A stretch of 5,383 nucleotides of DNA, taken from NCBI GenBank assembly GCA_003448675.1, contig DLXZ01000239.1, forward strand, positions 9,802-15,184, given 5' to 3'. Below the pieces are notes generated by a model. That model made no database searches, was not told the DNA's origin, and saw only the letters and a program-made list of their open reading frames with translations. The DNA is from Porticoccaceae bacterium. Lineage in GTDB: Bacteria > Pseudomonadota > Gammaproteobacteria > Pseudomonadales > Porticoccaceae. The position numbers and the translations under genes were made by a program. This document shows positions 1-5,079 of the stretch, in pieces. The stretch's first letter is position 1. Each line of letters starts with the position of its first letter.

Positions 1-18
1 CTGATCAGGGGCTTTTTT
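1..18 (+). terminator. Possible intrinsic terminator cut by the window edge
   Basis: The window opens with the perfect 8-bp palindrome CTGATCAG, followed by GGGC and six T residues. If the bases just outside the window are GCCC, this would be the right half of a GC-rich hairpin with a T-run. It would end a plus-strand transcript arriving from the left, and possibly also the minus-strand operon that stops at 62. Only half of the stem is visible, so the call is tentative. Confidence 0.3.
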
Positions 19-61
19 AATGTTTGGCACACCAATCCCGTGGGCCGAAAAGATAGCTCTC

Positions 62-556
62 TTATTCTACTCGCAGGGGAGTAGTCGTGGGTGCCGGTAA
101 GCCCTGTACATAAACCGAATGACAGGAGACACACACTCGGTAGAGATGGCCGCCGTCGTCGAACAGCTGCTCCGCGTCCTGGGCTGCGGCCGCGGCTTTG
201 GCGCGCAGGCCAGCATCGATAAGCGCCAGCGACAGCTCTCGCCAGTCGCCTTCGTCCCTTGCGTACCCTGGCATAAGTAGCAAGTTGCCAGTCTCCGCGA
301 CCACGGTAGCGCTTTGCTCGACCGCAAGCCAGCCTTCGTCCGTAGTCGGGCGGAGGTCCCTTGTGCCTTCGGCGGTAATGATTTGACCAGCGGAATCCCA
401 AATCTTATCGGCCGCCGGTTCAAGCACAAAGTGCATAAGATGCAGGGCATCGCCGGTGGGTTTAAAAGGAATGCCGGTGCCTTCTGCTGACTCCTGTTGA
501 CCGCAAGCGGTCAACAGGAAAGCGAAGACGAAGAGGGTAGGTATTAGTCGGTTCAA
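62..556 (-). CDS. Lipoprotein with C-terminal CXXCH haem site, class II cytochrome c-like
   Basis: The 164-aa product starts with a lipoprotein signal peptide: a hydrophobic stretch at residues 4-16, then lipobox LTAC with acylated C18. It should therefore be membrane-anchored and face the periplasm. The only haem site is CVSCH (C142, C145, H146), 18 residues from the C-terminus. A C-terminal CXXCH on a helical domain of about 130 residues is the layout of cytochrome c'/c-556 (class II). The segment PAADKIWDSAG near residues 47-57 also resembles that family's first helix. M41, H39 or H42 could be a sixth ligand; this is inferred. The start is TTG at 556: an in-frame stop lies two codons upstream and the signal peptide is complete from here. 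An AAGG about 11 nt upstream is a weak ribosome site. The gene lies 28 bp behind the DUF6152-like gene and is probably co-transcribed with it. The likely role is electron transfer, partner unknown. Confidence 0.75.
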   Translation of the reverse strand: MNRLIPTLFVFAFLLTACGQQESAEGTGIPFKPTGDALHLMHFVLEPAADKIWDSAGQIITAEGTRDLRPTTDEGWLAVEQSATVVAETGNLLLMPGYARDEGDWRELSLALIDAGLRAKAAAAAQDAEQLFDDGGHLYRVCVSCHSVYVQGLPAPTTTPLRVE

Positions 557-584
557 TTGTTAAATCGCCTTATTACTTTGAACC

Positions 585-1016
585 TTAGTGCTCAGTGGGG
601 TCCGCACCATCTTGCGGAGCACCGGTGCCAGAGGAACCCATAAATAGTTTTTCGCCGTTGGCGAGGGTAATGTTACGGCCATTGGCGCGGTTGGAGCGAT
701 CCTTAGCCTGGTAGCCATCGATCATGACCTCGGTGCCGATGCGGATTGAACGCTTGTGGATTCCGCGTCGCAGCAAGGTGTTGGGGGTGCCGCCTTCAAT
801 CCACCATTCCGTTTCGCTGCCGTCCTCATTGGTGACATCAATGATGAACCAGGCGTGGGGGTTTACCCATTCAATGCGGGAAACTTTACCTTCCAGGGTA
901 AGTGGCCGGTTGGCGTCGAACTCGGCGCCAAAGGCGTGGTGAGCGTTGATTTGTGCTGGAATGGTGATCGCGGCGAGTAGCAGGCCGGTGATTGCAGTGA
1001 TTTGTTTAATAGACAT
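585..1016 (-). CDS. DUF6152-like exported protein
   Basis: The product has 143 aa. Residues 1-25 form a Sec signal peptide ending INA, so the mature protein probably begins His26-His27. The HHAF start, the LEGKV strand, the WVNPHAWF motif (residues 50-57) and the WWIEGG segment (71-76) match what I know as DUF6152, a family of small periplasmic beta-rich proteins without a known function. H26, H27 and H54 are the notable histidines. There is no cysteine, so haem attachment or a disulfide is excluded. The C-terminal tail (about 127-143) is glycine- and acid-rich and probably disordered. ATG at 1016 has only a weak purine-rich site (AAGAG, about 9 nt upstream). The gene is the middle member of a three-gene minus-strand run, 89 bp after the upstream gene and 28 bp before the cytochrome-like lipoprotein. 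Family call from memory of motifs, not from a search. Confidence 0.8.
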   Translation of the reverse strand: MSIKQITAITGLLLAAITIPAQINAHHAFGAEFDANRPLTLEGKVSRIEWVNPHAWFIIDVTNEDGSETEWWIEGGTPNTLLRRGIHKRSIRIGTEVMIDGYQAKDRSNRANGRNITLANGEKLFMGSSGTGAPQDGADPTEH

Positions 1017-1052
1017 AAGTGTAATCTCTTGTTTGATTGCTGTTGATCATGA

Positions 1053-1085
1053 CTGGCCCTTCCTTGGAATATCTGGACGGGCCAG
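1053..1085 (-). other. Intercistronic hairpin
   Basis: CTGGCCC at 1053-1059 is the exact reverse complement of GGGCCAG at 1079-1085, with a 19-nt loop that itself contains TTCC-TT-GGAA. The hairpin sits in the 89-bp gap between the 283-aa secreted protein gene and the DUF6152-like gene. No T-run follows on the minus strand, so it is unlikely to be a full terminator. An mRNA-stabilising or processing role between cistrons is an inference. Confidence 0.4.
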
Positions 1086-1105
1086 CGGTTCATACCCGGT
1101 AAAAT

Positions 1106-1957
1106 TTAGTCGAGTGGGACTTTACGGAACTTGCCGTACATCAATTCTTCCACAAATTCGACACATTTGAAGTCGAGCAGGCGCGTGTTATCGAGGCGAC
1201 GATAAAGCGGCATGCTGATTTTCCAGGGCTTGGTGAAGGTTTCGGGGTCGGTGATGGTCGCCTCGTAGTGGAGATGATTGGGACCCATAGGTGTGTAGCG
1301 CTCGACCACGGTCATCAGGTCGCTGTGGTGATTGCCGGAACGGTCAAACCAGGTTTTGTTGTTTTGCGCAGTGACGGTAACTACCAGGGTGTCGCCTTCC
1401 CAGGTGCCGACTGACTGCCCCATCCAGCTATCAACCGGTGCGGGGCCTGGATCTTCGAAGTAAATGTCCCGGACAGCGCCTGCATATTGATAGGCAAATA
1501 ACAATGAATTATCACCCTGCAGAATCTGGAAAGGCTGAGGCATATAAGTGGCGCGGGGAACGCCCGGGAGATAACATTTAATCTCGGGATCGCGATCCAG
1601 CCAGTTTTTTTGGTTTTCTTTCTTGGTCGCCAAGGCCTCTGGCTTGTATGGGATTTTTCCGCCCTCGACCACGCCCATTCCGGGTGGTACGGCACCAACC
1701 GCGCCTAACGCCAGGGTCTCTTTCGCGGGAATCGGGCCAGCCGGGCCATCTCGCAAAGCCAGCGAGGGGCGGGCCATGTGCATTTCGATGTCATAGTTGG
1801 CTTCGTTAAGCGCCTGCCAGATACCGTTAAGGTCCGGGCGTATGCCATCGCTCGCTCGCGGGGCTTTATATTTGTCAGCCGCAATGGCCATCGGTGCGAG
1901 CCCCGCAAGGGCTAGGACCAGGGTTATTTTTCGTAACGAGTTTAAATTTAGCTTCAT
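1106..1957 (-). CDS. Secreted protein of unknown function, YKAPR/WEGDTLV family (short form)
   Basis: The 283-aa product has a Sec signal peptide (residues 1-26, positive K/R start, hydrophobic 11-21, AIA end) and should be periplasmic. Mature landmarks are KYKAPR (29-34), PDLNGIW (41-47), a cysteine in EIKCYLPG (C128), GTWEGDTLVV (184-193), TDPETFTKPW (236-245) and a C-terminal cysteine in DFKCVEF (C265). All of these recur in the 352-aa protein encoded at 4002-5060, so the two are paralogues. C128 and C265 are its only cysteines and match the other's pair. ATG at 1957 is chosen over an upstream TTG at 1990 because GGGGGAA lies 7 nt before it and the signal peptide then starts normally. It is the first gene of the minus-strand operon and diverges from the DUF6644-like genes. 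I recognise the family as widespread but uncharacterised. The first part (about 60-120) is shorter and different from its paralogue. No catalytic motif is evident. Confidence 0.8.
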   Translation of the reverse strand: MKLNLNSLRKITLVLALAGLAPMAIAADKYKAPRASDGIRPDLNGIWQALNEANYDIEMHMARPSLALRDGPAGPIPAKETLALGAVGAVPPGMGVVEGGKIPYKPEALATKKENQKNWLDRDPEIKCYLPGVPRATYMPQPFQILQGDNSLLFAYQYAGAVRDIYFEDPGPAPVDSWMGQSVGTWEGDTLVVTVTAQNNKTWFDRSGNHHSDLMTVVERYTPMGPNHLHYEATITDPETFTKPWKISMPLYRRLDNTRLLDFKCVEFVEELMYGKFRKVPLD

Positions 1958-1964
1958 TGTTGGC

Positions 1965-1971
1965 TTCCCCC
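1965..1971 (-). promoter_or_regulatory. Ribosome binding site deciding the ATG at 1957
   Basis: On the minus strand GGGGGAA lies 7 nt upstream of ATG 1957. The alternative TTG at 1990 would add 11 residues in front of the signal peptide, so 1957 is the better start. Confidence 0.65.
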
Positions 1972-2106
1972 GTGATTTAGAGATGCGCAAGCATAGCTTA
2001 AGAGAGACGGGGAATGGAAGGCTTGATACATGCGATTGCCGTGCCGCGCTTGATTCTCCCAGGTGCCGAAATCTCTAGTCTCAGTGTGCCTCTCGGGGAT
2101 ATTTCT

Positions 2107-2120
2107 TTGTTGCAGATCAA
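2107..2120. promoter_or_regulatory. FNR/Anr-like palindrome in the divergent intergenic region
   Basis: TTGTT-GCAG-ATCAA matches the FNR-family consensus TTGAT-N4-ATCAA at 9 of 10 defined positions. It lies inside the 250-bp region (1958-2207) between the two divergent operons, 150 bp from ATG 1957 and 87 bp from GTG 2208. Its centre would be about -67 relative to the proposed plus-strand start site, close to spacings used by class I activators. A single near-match can arise by chance. The rest of the region shows no second copy and no clear minus-strand promoter. Confidence 0.35.
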
Positions 2121-2145
2121 GGCGCATGCTCGTGTCGATGTGGCG

Positions 2146-2174
2146 TTTACGGTATCATCCGTGCCGACTAAATT
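2146..2174 (+). promoter_or_regulatory. Candidate sigma-70 promoter for the DUF6644-like operon
   Basis: TTTACG (2146-2151) and TAAATT (2169-2174) each match the -35 and -10 consensus at 4 of 6 positions, with a 17-bp spacer. Transcription would start near 2181 and give a leader of about 27 nt that contains the GGGGGAG ribosome site. The match is moderate. Confidence 0.35.
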
Positions 2175-2191
2175 TTGATAATAGTAAAGCT

Positions 2192-2198
2192 GGGGGAG
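2192..2198 (+). promoter_or_regulatory. Ribosome binding site deciding the GTG start at 2208
   Basis: GGGGGAG ends 9 nt before GTG 2208. The longer reading frame from TTG 2175 would place this motif inside the gene and would add residues IIVKLGELG that have no counterpart in the paralogue. Confidence 0.65.
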
Positions 2199-2207
2199 CT
2201 TGGTACA

Positions 2208-2786
2208 GTGATCAATGAACTGGTGTTTCGCTTTGCGTCATGGCTCGATACATTTGAGTCGAGTACAAATTTGCATGAGTCGCTATATATGTATGGCTGG
2301 GTTGAATCCACCCACGTACTGACTCTAAGCCTTTTTCTCGGCATGTTGCTGGTGATAGATCTGCGGTTATTGGGTTGGGGGTTTACCAATATTCCCGCAT
2401 CAACACTGCTAGAGAAACTCGACAAGCCGATGATGATTGGCTTTGTGATAATGGTTATAACCGGCGTGCTTCTTTATTACGCAATCCCTGTCCGCTCCTC
2501 CCAGAGTATCTTCTTCCGGGTGAAGTTGATTCTGCTCATTGCCGCCGGCATCAACGCTTTCCTCATCCGTCAAATGACCCATGGCAAGGATTTGGCCTGG
2601 GACGGTGACCCTCGGCCGCCATCGCGGATTCGTGTGGGTGCTGGCCTGTCACTGACCTTATGGGCCTTGATTGTCGCGGCGGGCCGGATGATGGCCTACG
2701 ACTGGTGGGACTGCCACAAGGACATGCCTAATTTCATGTACTGGGCTGCCGGCTGTGTCAATGAACTGGCTGCCATGGAGCAGTAA
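2208..2786 (+). CDS. Four-helix membrane protein, DUF6644-like (first paralogue)
   Basis: The 192-aa product is an inner-membrane protein of unknown function. An N-terminal amphipathic segment carrying WLDT (residues 12-15) precedes TM1 (about 34-56), TM2 (75-93), TM3 (101-121) and TM4 (144-163). TM1 carries H36, then D51-x-R53 with the pattern H-x14-D-x-R. TM4 ends in AAGR (G159, R160). The same residues at the same spacings occur in the next gene, so the two are tandem paralogues. I recall this pattern as DUF6644, a family of small integral membrane proteins. A conserved membrane histidine could bind haem b or a metal, but that is inference. The C-terminal tail (after 163) adds a WWDCH segment (C169, H170) and C183, absent from the partner. 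GTG 2208 is chosen from a good GGGGGAG site. It leads a plus-strand operon of three genes, divergent from the secreted-protein operon. Confidence 0.75.
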   Translation: MINELVFRFASWLDTFESSTNLHESLYMYGWVESTHVLTLSLFLGMLLVIDLRLLGWGFTNIPASTLLEKLDKPMMIGFVIMVITGVLLYYAIPVRSSQSIFFRVKLILLIAAGINAFLIRQMTHGKDLAWDGDPRPPSRIRVGAGLSLTLWALIVAAGRMMAYDWWDCHKDMPNFMYWAAGCVNELAAMEQ

Positions 2787-2824
2787 GTAGTGGGCATGTA
2801 AGCACCTAGGTTTGGTGGCAAAAG

Positions 2825-2834
2825 CGATTAATCG
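2825..2834. repeat. Perfect 10-bp palindrome between the two membrane-protein genes
   Basis: CGATTAATCG is self-complementary and lies in the 91-bp gap between the two DUF6644-like genes. The same gap has CTCC-AATC-GGAG at 2859-2870, a 4-bp hairpin that would pair the ribosome site of the second gene. Both are short and may be chance. Confidence 0.25.
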
Positions 2835-2877
2835 AATCCTGTAGCAACTTTTAGGGGGCTCCAATCGGAGAAAACGA

Positions 2878-3381
2878 ATGGATTTATTATTTTTATTTGA
2901 GTGGCTAGATACATCGATGCTGGCGAGTTTTTCCAAATCCTATGCCGGCTTGTTTGCAGTGGTGCAGGCAATCCACATCCTTAGCATGGTAATGCTGGTG
3001 GGAATGATTTTTCTCGGCGACATGCGAATGCTGAATGTGTTGTTGAAAGACGTGCCGTCGGATGTGGTGGTGGAAAGTACTGGCAAGTGGATCAAAATAG
3101 CATTGGTCTGCATTATTCTTTCCGGCATTTACGAATCTTCCGCCATCGCAATGAAACTGTATTTCAATACCTTCTATTGGGCCAAAATGGCGGGTCTGGC
3201 CATGGGGCTTATATATATGTATATATTCCGCAACCCGCTTTACCGGGCCCAGGCTCTGGCTGTTGCAGGGGGACAAGAGGCGGAAGCAGTAAACCCCGCA
3301 GTGGTGAAACTGGTCGCGGTAACCAGCCTGGTTATCTGGGTGACGGTCGCAGCCAGTGGTCGCTGGATTGGTTTTTCCTGA
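2878..3381 (+). CDS. Four-helix membrane protein, DUF6644-like (second paralogue)
   Basis: The product has 167 aa and four predicted membrane segments at about 25-47, 72-91, 97-117 and 141-160, consistent with the inner membrane. WLDT at 9-12, H33 in AIHIL, D48-x-R50 and GR at 161-162 align with the preceding gene with no gap between WLDT and the histidine (24 residues in both). It ends four residues after the GR motif, so it lacks the cysteine-bearing tail of its partner. It has no cysteine. The loop between TM3 and TM4 is charged and alanine-rich (QEAEAVNP). ATG 2878 has GGAG 7 nt upstream. The 91-bp gap from the first paralogue is compatible with co-transcription. The two proteins may form a heterodimer; that is an inference from tandem retention. 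Function unknown; family name from recalled motifs. Confidence 0.75.
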   Translation: MDLLFLFEWLDTSMLASFSKSYAGLFAVVQAIHILSMVMLVGMIFLGDMRMLNVLLKDVPSDVVVESTGKWIKIALVCIILSGIYESSAIAMKLYFNTFYWAKMAGLAMGLIYMYIFRNPLYRAQALAVAGGQEAEAVNPAVVKLVAVTSLVIWVTVAASGRWIGFS

Positions 3382-3392
3382 GGTGGGCTGAA

Positions 3393-3410
3393 AGCGCTAC
3401 TGGTAGCGTT
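3393..3410 (+). other. Intercistronic hairpin before the small membrane protein gene
   Basis: AGCGCTA (3393-3399) and TAGCGTT (3404-3410) can pair around the loop CTGG, with one G-T wobble. It lies 12 bp after the stop of the second DUF6644-like gene. No T-run follows, so read-through into the 43-codon gene is expected. Confidence 0.35.
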
Positions 3411-3454
3411 ATAGCGAGAAGGTATAGAGAGAACGAAAGGTAATTGGGGTAAGT

Positions 3455-3586
3455 ATGAACACTAAAACTTTGAGCAATGTAGCAGCGGGTCTATCGGTTG
3501 CTATTTTATGTGGCTGGGGTGTTTTCTGGGCGCTACAGGTAAAAAGCGCCTGGGAACTAATCCAGCTGGCAAACGCGCCCATGTAA
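3455..3586 (+). CDS. Small single-pass membrane protein (43 aa)
   Basis: An ATG-initiated frame of 43 codons ends in TAA at 3584-3586. The product has a short polar N-terminus with one lysine (MNTKTLSN), one hydrophobic helix at about residues 9-28 (AAGLSVAILCGWGVFWALQV) and a short amphipathic tail ending LIQLANAPM. GGGG lies 5 nt before the ATG and AAAGG 14 nt before it, so a ribosome site is present but not ideal. It follows the second DUF6644-like gene by 73 bp on the same strand, and the next terminator lies downstream of it. This fits a small accessory subunit of the membrane complex. I do not recognise the family. The membrane-helix composition and the operon position are the support; a chance frame of this length is possible. 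Confidence 0.55.
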   Translation: MNTKTLSNVAAGLSVAILCGWGVFWALQVKSAWELIQLANAPM

Positions 3587-3600
3587 ATCGCTGTGTTTGA

Positions 3601-3700
3601 GGTGGCGCGCGGCGTTTCGATTGTCGCGCCGATCCGACCAAGACGCTAGGGTTGGTCGTGGCGGCGCGATAGCACGTTACCGGCTCGATAGGTAGGTAAC
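3601..3700 (+). other. Inverted-repeat-rich segment, possible structured 3' UTR or small RNA
   Basis: Three overlapping stems are visible. TCGCGCC (3624-3630) pairs with GGCGCGA (3663-3669); inside it CGACCAA (3635-3641) pairs with TTGGTCG (3652-3658), giving a nested hairpin with 4-nt internal loops. GGCGCG (3604-3609) can instead pair with CGCGCC (3625-3630), so the two folds are mutually exclusive. GTTACC (3676-3681) pairs with GGTAAC (3695-3700). The segment lies between the 43-codon gene and the terminator at 3724-3751 and has no convincing reading frame. A 3' UTR structure, a 3'-derived small RNA or a REP-like element are all possible. No promoter of its own was recognised. Confidence 0.45.
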
Positions 3701-3723
3701 CTGACCGAGTGTATTAAGCGTAT

Positions 3724-3751
3724 AAAAACACCCGCATGCGCGGGTTTTTTT
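3724..3751 (+). terminator. Intrinsic terminator of the DUF6644-like operon
   Basis: ACCCGC (3730-3735) and GCGGGT (3740-3745) form a 6-bp stem with loop ATGC, followed by seven T residues (3745-3751) and preceded by five A residues. It is bidirectional in form. It should end the plus-strand transcript about 140 nt after the small membrane protein gene. Confidence 0.8.
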
Positions 3752-3950
3752 GTGCCCGAAAGTAAAAGCTAACAATTGTGTGGTCCTCGTGGTTAGCGTT
3801 TAACTGGATATGAGCGCGCGAGTTGCTGTTGAGCGTGGCTTTGAAAGGGCTGGCGAAGGGCTGGCGAAGGGCTGGGCAATAGTTGGCGGGAGCCTTGGTT
3901 GAGTTAAAGTCACACGTACTCCATTTAATGCGACGACAAATTGCAGTCAT
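3752..3950. other. Gene-free stretch between two terminators
   Basis: I see no supported gene here. A minus-strand frame of 78 codons spans 3714-3950 but starts directly at the terminator's T-run without a ribosome site. Visible structure consists of an 11-bp tandem repeat (3845-3876) and the inverted repeat GCTAAC/GTTAGC (3768-3773 and 3792-3797). It separates convergent transcription units. Confidence 0.5.
3845..3876 (+). repeat. 11-bp direct tandem repeat, nearly three copies
   Basis: AAGGGCTGGCG occurs at 3845-3855 and 3856-3866, followed by a third partial copy AAGGGCTGG at 3867-3875. The copies are identical where they overlap, which suggests recent slippage or a minisatellite in non-coding DNA. 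Confidence 0.85.
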
Positions 3951-3982
3951 AAAAAAAACCCCGGTTATATACCGGGGTTTTT
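3951..3982 (-). terminator. Intrinsic terminator of the 352-aa secreted protein gene
   Basis: CCCCGGT (3959-3965) and ACCGGGG (3971-3977) form a 7-bp stem with loop TATAT. On the minus strand the stem is followed by eight T residues (3958-3951). On the plus strand it is followed by five T residues. It begins about 20 nt after the stop codon at 4002. Confidence 0.9.
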
Positions 3983-4001
3983 CATAGCGGCAATCGGTGA
4001 A

Positions 4002-5060
4002 TTACTTCTTGGCCATTGCCTCTTTTTCCGCCTGGCGTGCACCAGTTAGCATATTGCGGGCGCCGAAGTTACCTTCGTGGCAAGCGTATTCATATATCTG
4101 CGCATCCGTGGCTTTCAGCGGGATGGAGACAGTGAAGGGCTTGGTGAAGGTTTTCAGGTCAGTCAGCGTGTACTCGTAATCAAGGCTCGTTTCGCTGGTT
4201 CGGGTAATACGCTCAACCAGGTGCACGTTCGCGCCAGAGCCCACCGCGCCGTTTCGCGTTGGATCCTGTAGATCAATTGGCAGCTGGTAAGTGGAGGTCT
4301 TGTCCGTGAAATTGGTGGTTTCGATAACCAGCGTATCACCCTCCCAACGACCCACTGAATCGCCCTGCCAGCGGCGCATGTCCTCCGGCAATCGGGCAGC
4401 GTCCTTGCCCAACGGGATGATGCGCGCATCGTGAACCATTTCGGTCAACAATACGACATGATCTTCGTTCTGAATGATTCGCAGGTTGTTGTTGTAGGCG
4501 CTGGGCGTCAGGGGTGGCCCGGCGTTAAAGCCCTGTAGGCAGCGCTCGGAAAGGCCCAGCACTTCGGGACCCTCGGGGTTAAAGTCTTTCAGACCGATGG
4601 AGAAGAGATCCCGCACCGGATATTGACTGCGGGCGGCGTTGGCTTTCAGGCCGGCTCTACCGGCTTCGGTTAAATCGGGAAGACGACCATTGGGGGGATC
4701 GATAATTAGCGAGGTACGCAGGTCCTCGTTCATTTCGGTACCGTAATCCATCCAAAAAGCATTGTAAGCACCTTCCACATCAGTGGCGGCGTCGGAGTTT
4801 TCCCGGATTTGATCCACATCGACCGCTGCAATCGCTTTTTCTTTAAAGGCTTTCTGCTCTTCCACTGTGAAAGTGGCTTTATTGCCCAGCTCTCGGGGTC
4901 GCTCCAGAGGTGTCAGGTTGCGAAAATCCCAAACACCTTGAATGTCAGGTTGCCCGGCGGAATTGCGTGGGGCCTTGTAGTCCCCGCCAAATGCAGATGC
5001 GGAAACCACCAAGGCAGCACTTAGGCTAGCAGCGGGTAGCAGCTTGCGGATTGTAGACAT
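4002..5060 (-). CDS. Secreted protein of unknown function, YKAPR/WEGDTLV family (long form)
   Basis: The 352-aa product has a Sec signal peptide (residues 1-23, ASA end) and should be periplasmic. Landmarks are YKAPR (28-32), PDIQGVWDF (38-46), PLERP (51-55), LIIDPPNGRLP (118-128), SERC (C174), the GDSVGRWEGDTLVIETTNF region (233-251), TDLKTFTKPF (300-309) and YEYACHEGN (323-331, C327). This set is familiar from many uncharacterised proteins of Gammaproteobacteria and Acidobacteria; I know no proven activity. It is paralogous to the 283-aa protein at 1106-1957, with the same two single cysteines. DPPNGR is absent from the short form. ATG 5060 is preferred to TTG 5108 because GGAG lies 6 nt upstream and the signal peptide starts correctly. 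It appears to be its own transcription unit: its terminator is at 3951-3982 and a 165-bp gap separates it from the hydrolase gene. Confidence 0.82.
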   Translation of the reverse strand: MSTIRKLLPAASLSAALVVSASAFGGDYKAPRNSAGQPDIQGVWDFRNLTPLERPRELGNKATFTVEEQKAFKEKAIAAVDVDQIRENSDAATDVEGAYNAFWMDYGTEMNEDLRTSLIIDPPNGRLPDLTEAGRAGLKANAARSQYPVRDLFSIGLKDFNPEGPEVLGLSERCLQGFNAGPPLTPSAYNNNLRIIQNEDHVVLLTEMVHDARIIPLGKDAARLPEDMRRWQGDSVGRWEGDTLVIETTNFTDKTSTYQLPIDLQDPTRNGAVGSGANVHLVERITRTSETSLDYEYTLTDLKTFTKPFTVSIPLKATDAQIYEYACHEGNFGARNMLTGARQAEKEAMAKK

Positions 5061-5079
5061 TTCAAACTCCGTCGTATCA

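Noticed and set aside
27..53. Hairpin GGCACAC/GTGGGCC downstream of the lipoprotein gene
   Set aside because: One internal mismatch and no T-run on either strand, so it is not a convincing terminator.
946..1170. Plus-strand frame of 74 codons across the gap before the DUF6152-like gene
   Set aside because: It overlaps two well-supported minus-strand genes and has no family features.
1978..2077. Inverted repeat TAGAGAT/ATCTCTA about 90 bp apart
   Set aside because: Seven bases at that distance is expected by chance in this much sequence.
1983..2078. 32-codon frame from ATG 1983 in the divergent intergenic region
   Set aside because: Charged, cysteine-containing product without a hydrophobic or family signature, no good ribosome site, and it lies in what should be promoter DNA.
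3208..3227. AT-rich run ATATATATGTATATAT
   Set aside because: It encodes the LIYMYIF membrane helix of the second paralogue in frame, so codon content explains it.
3087..3443. 118-codon plus-strand frame
   Set aside because: It overlaps the second DUF6644-like gene in another frame; its composition is that of a shadow frame.
3845..3876. Possible CRISPR array
   Set aside because: The units are 11 bp, directly adjacent and without spacers.
3714..3950. 78-codon minus-strand frame between the two terminators
   Set aside because: It starts directly after the T-run of a terminator without a ribosome site, ends inside the other terminator and runs through the tandem repeat. A real gene is unlikely, though conservation elsewhere was not tested.
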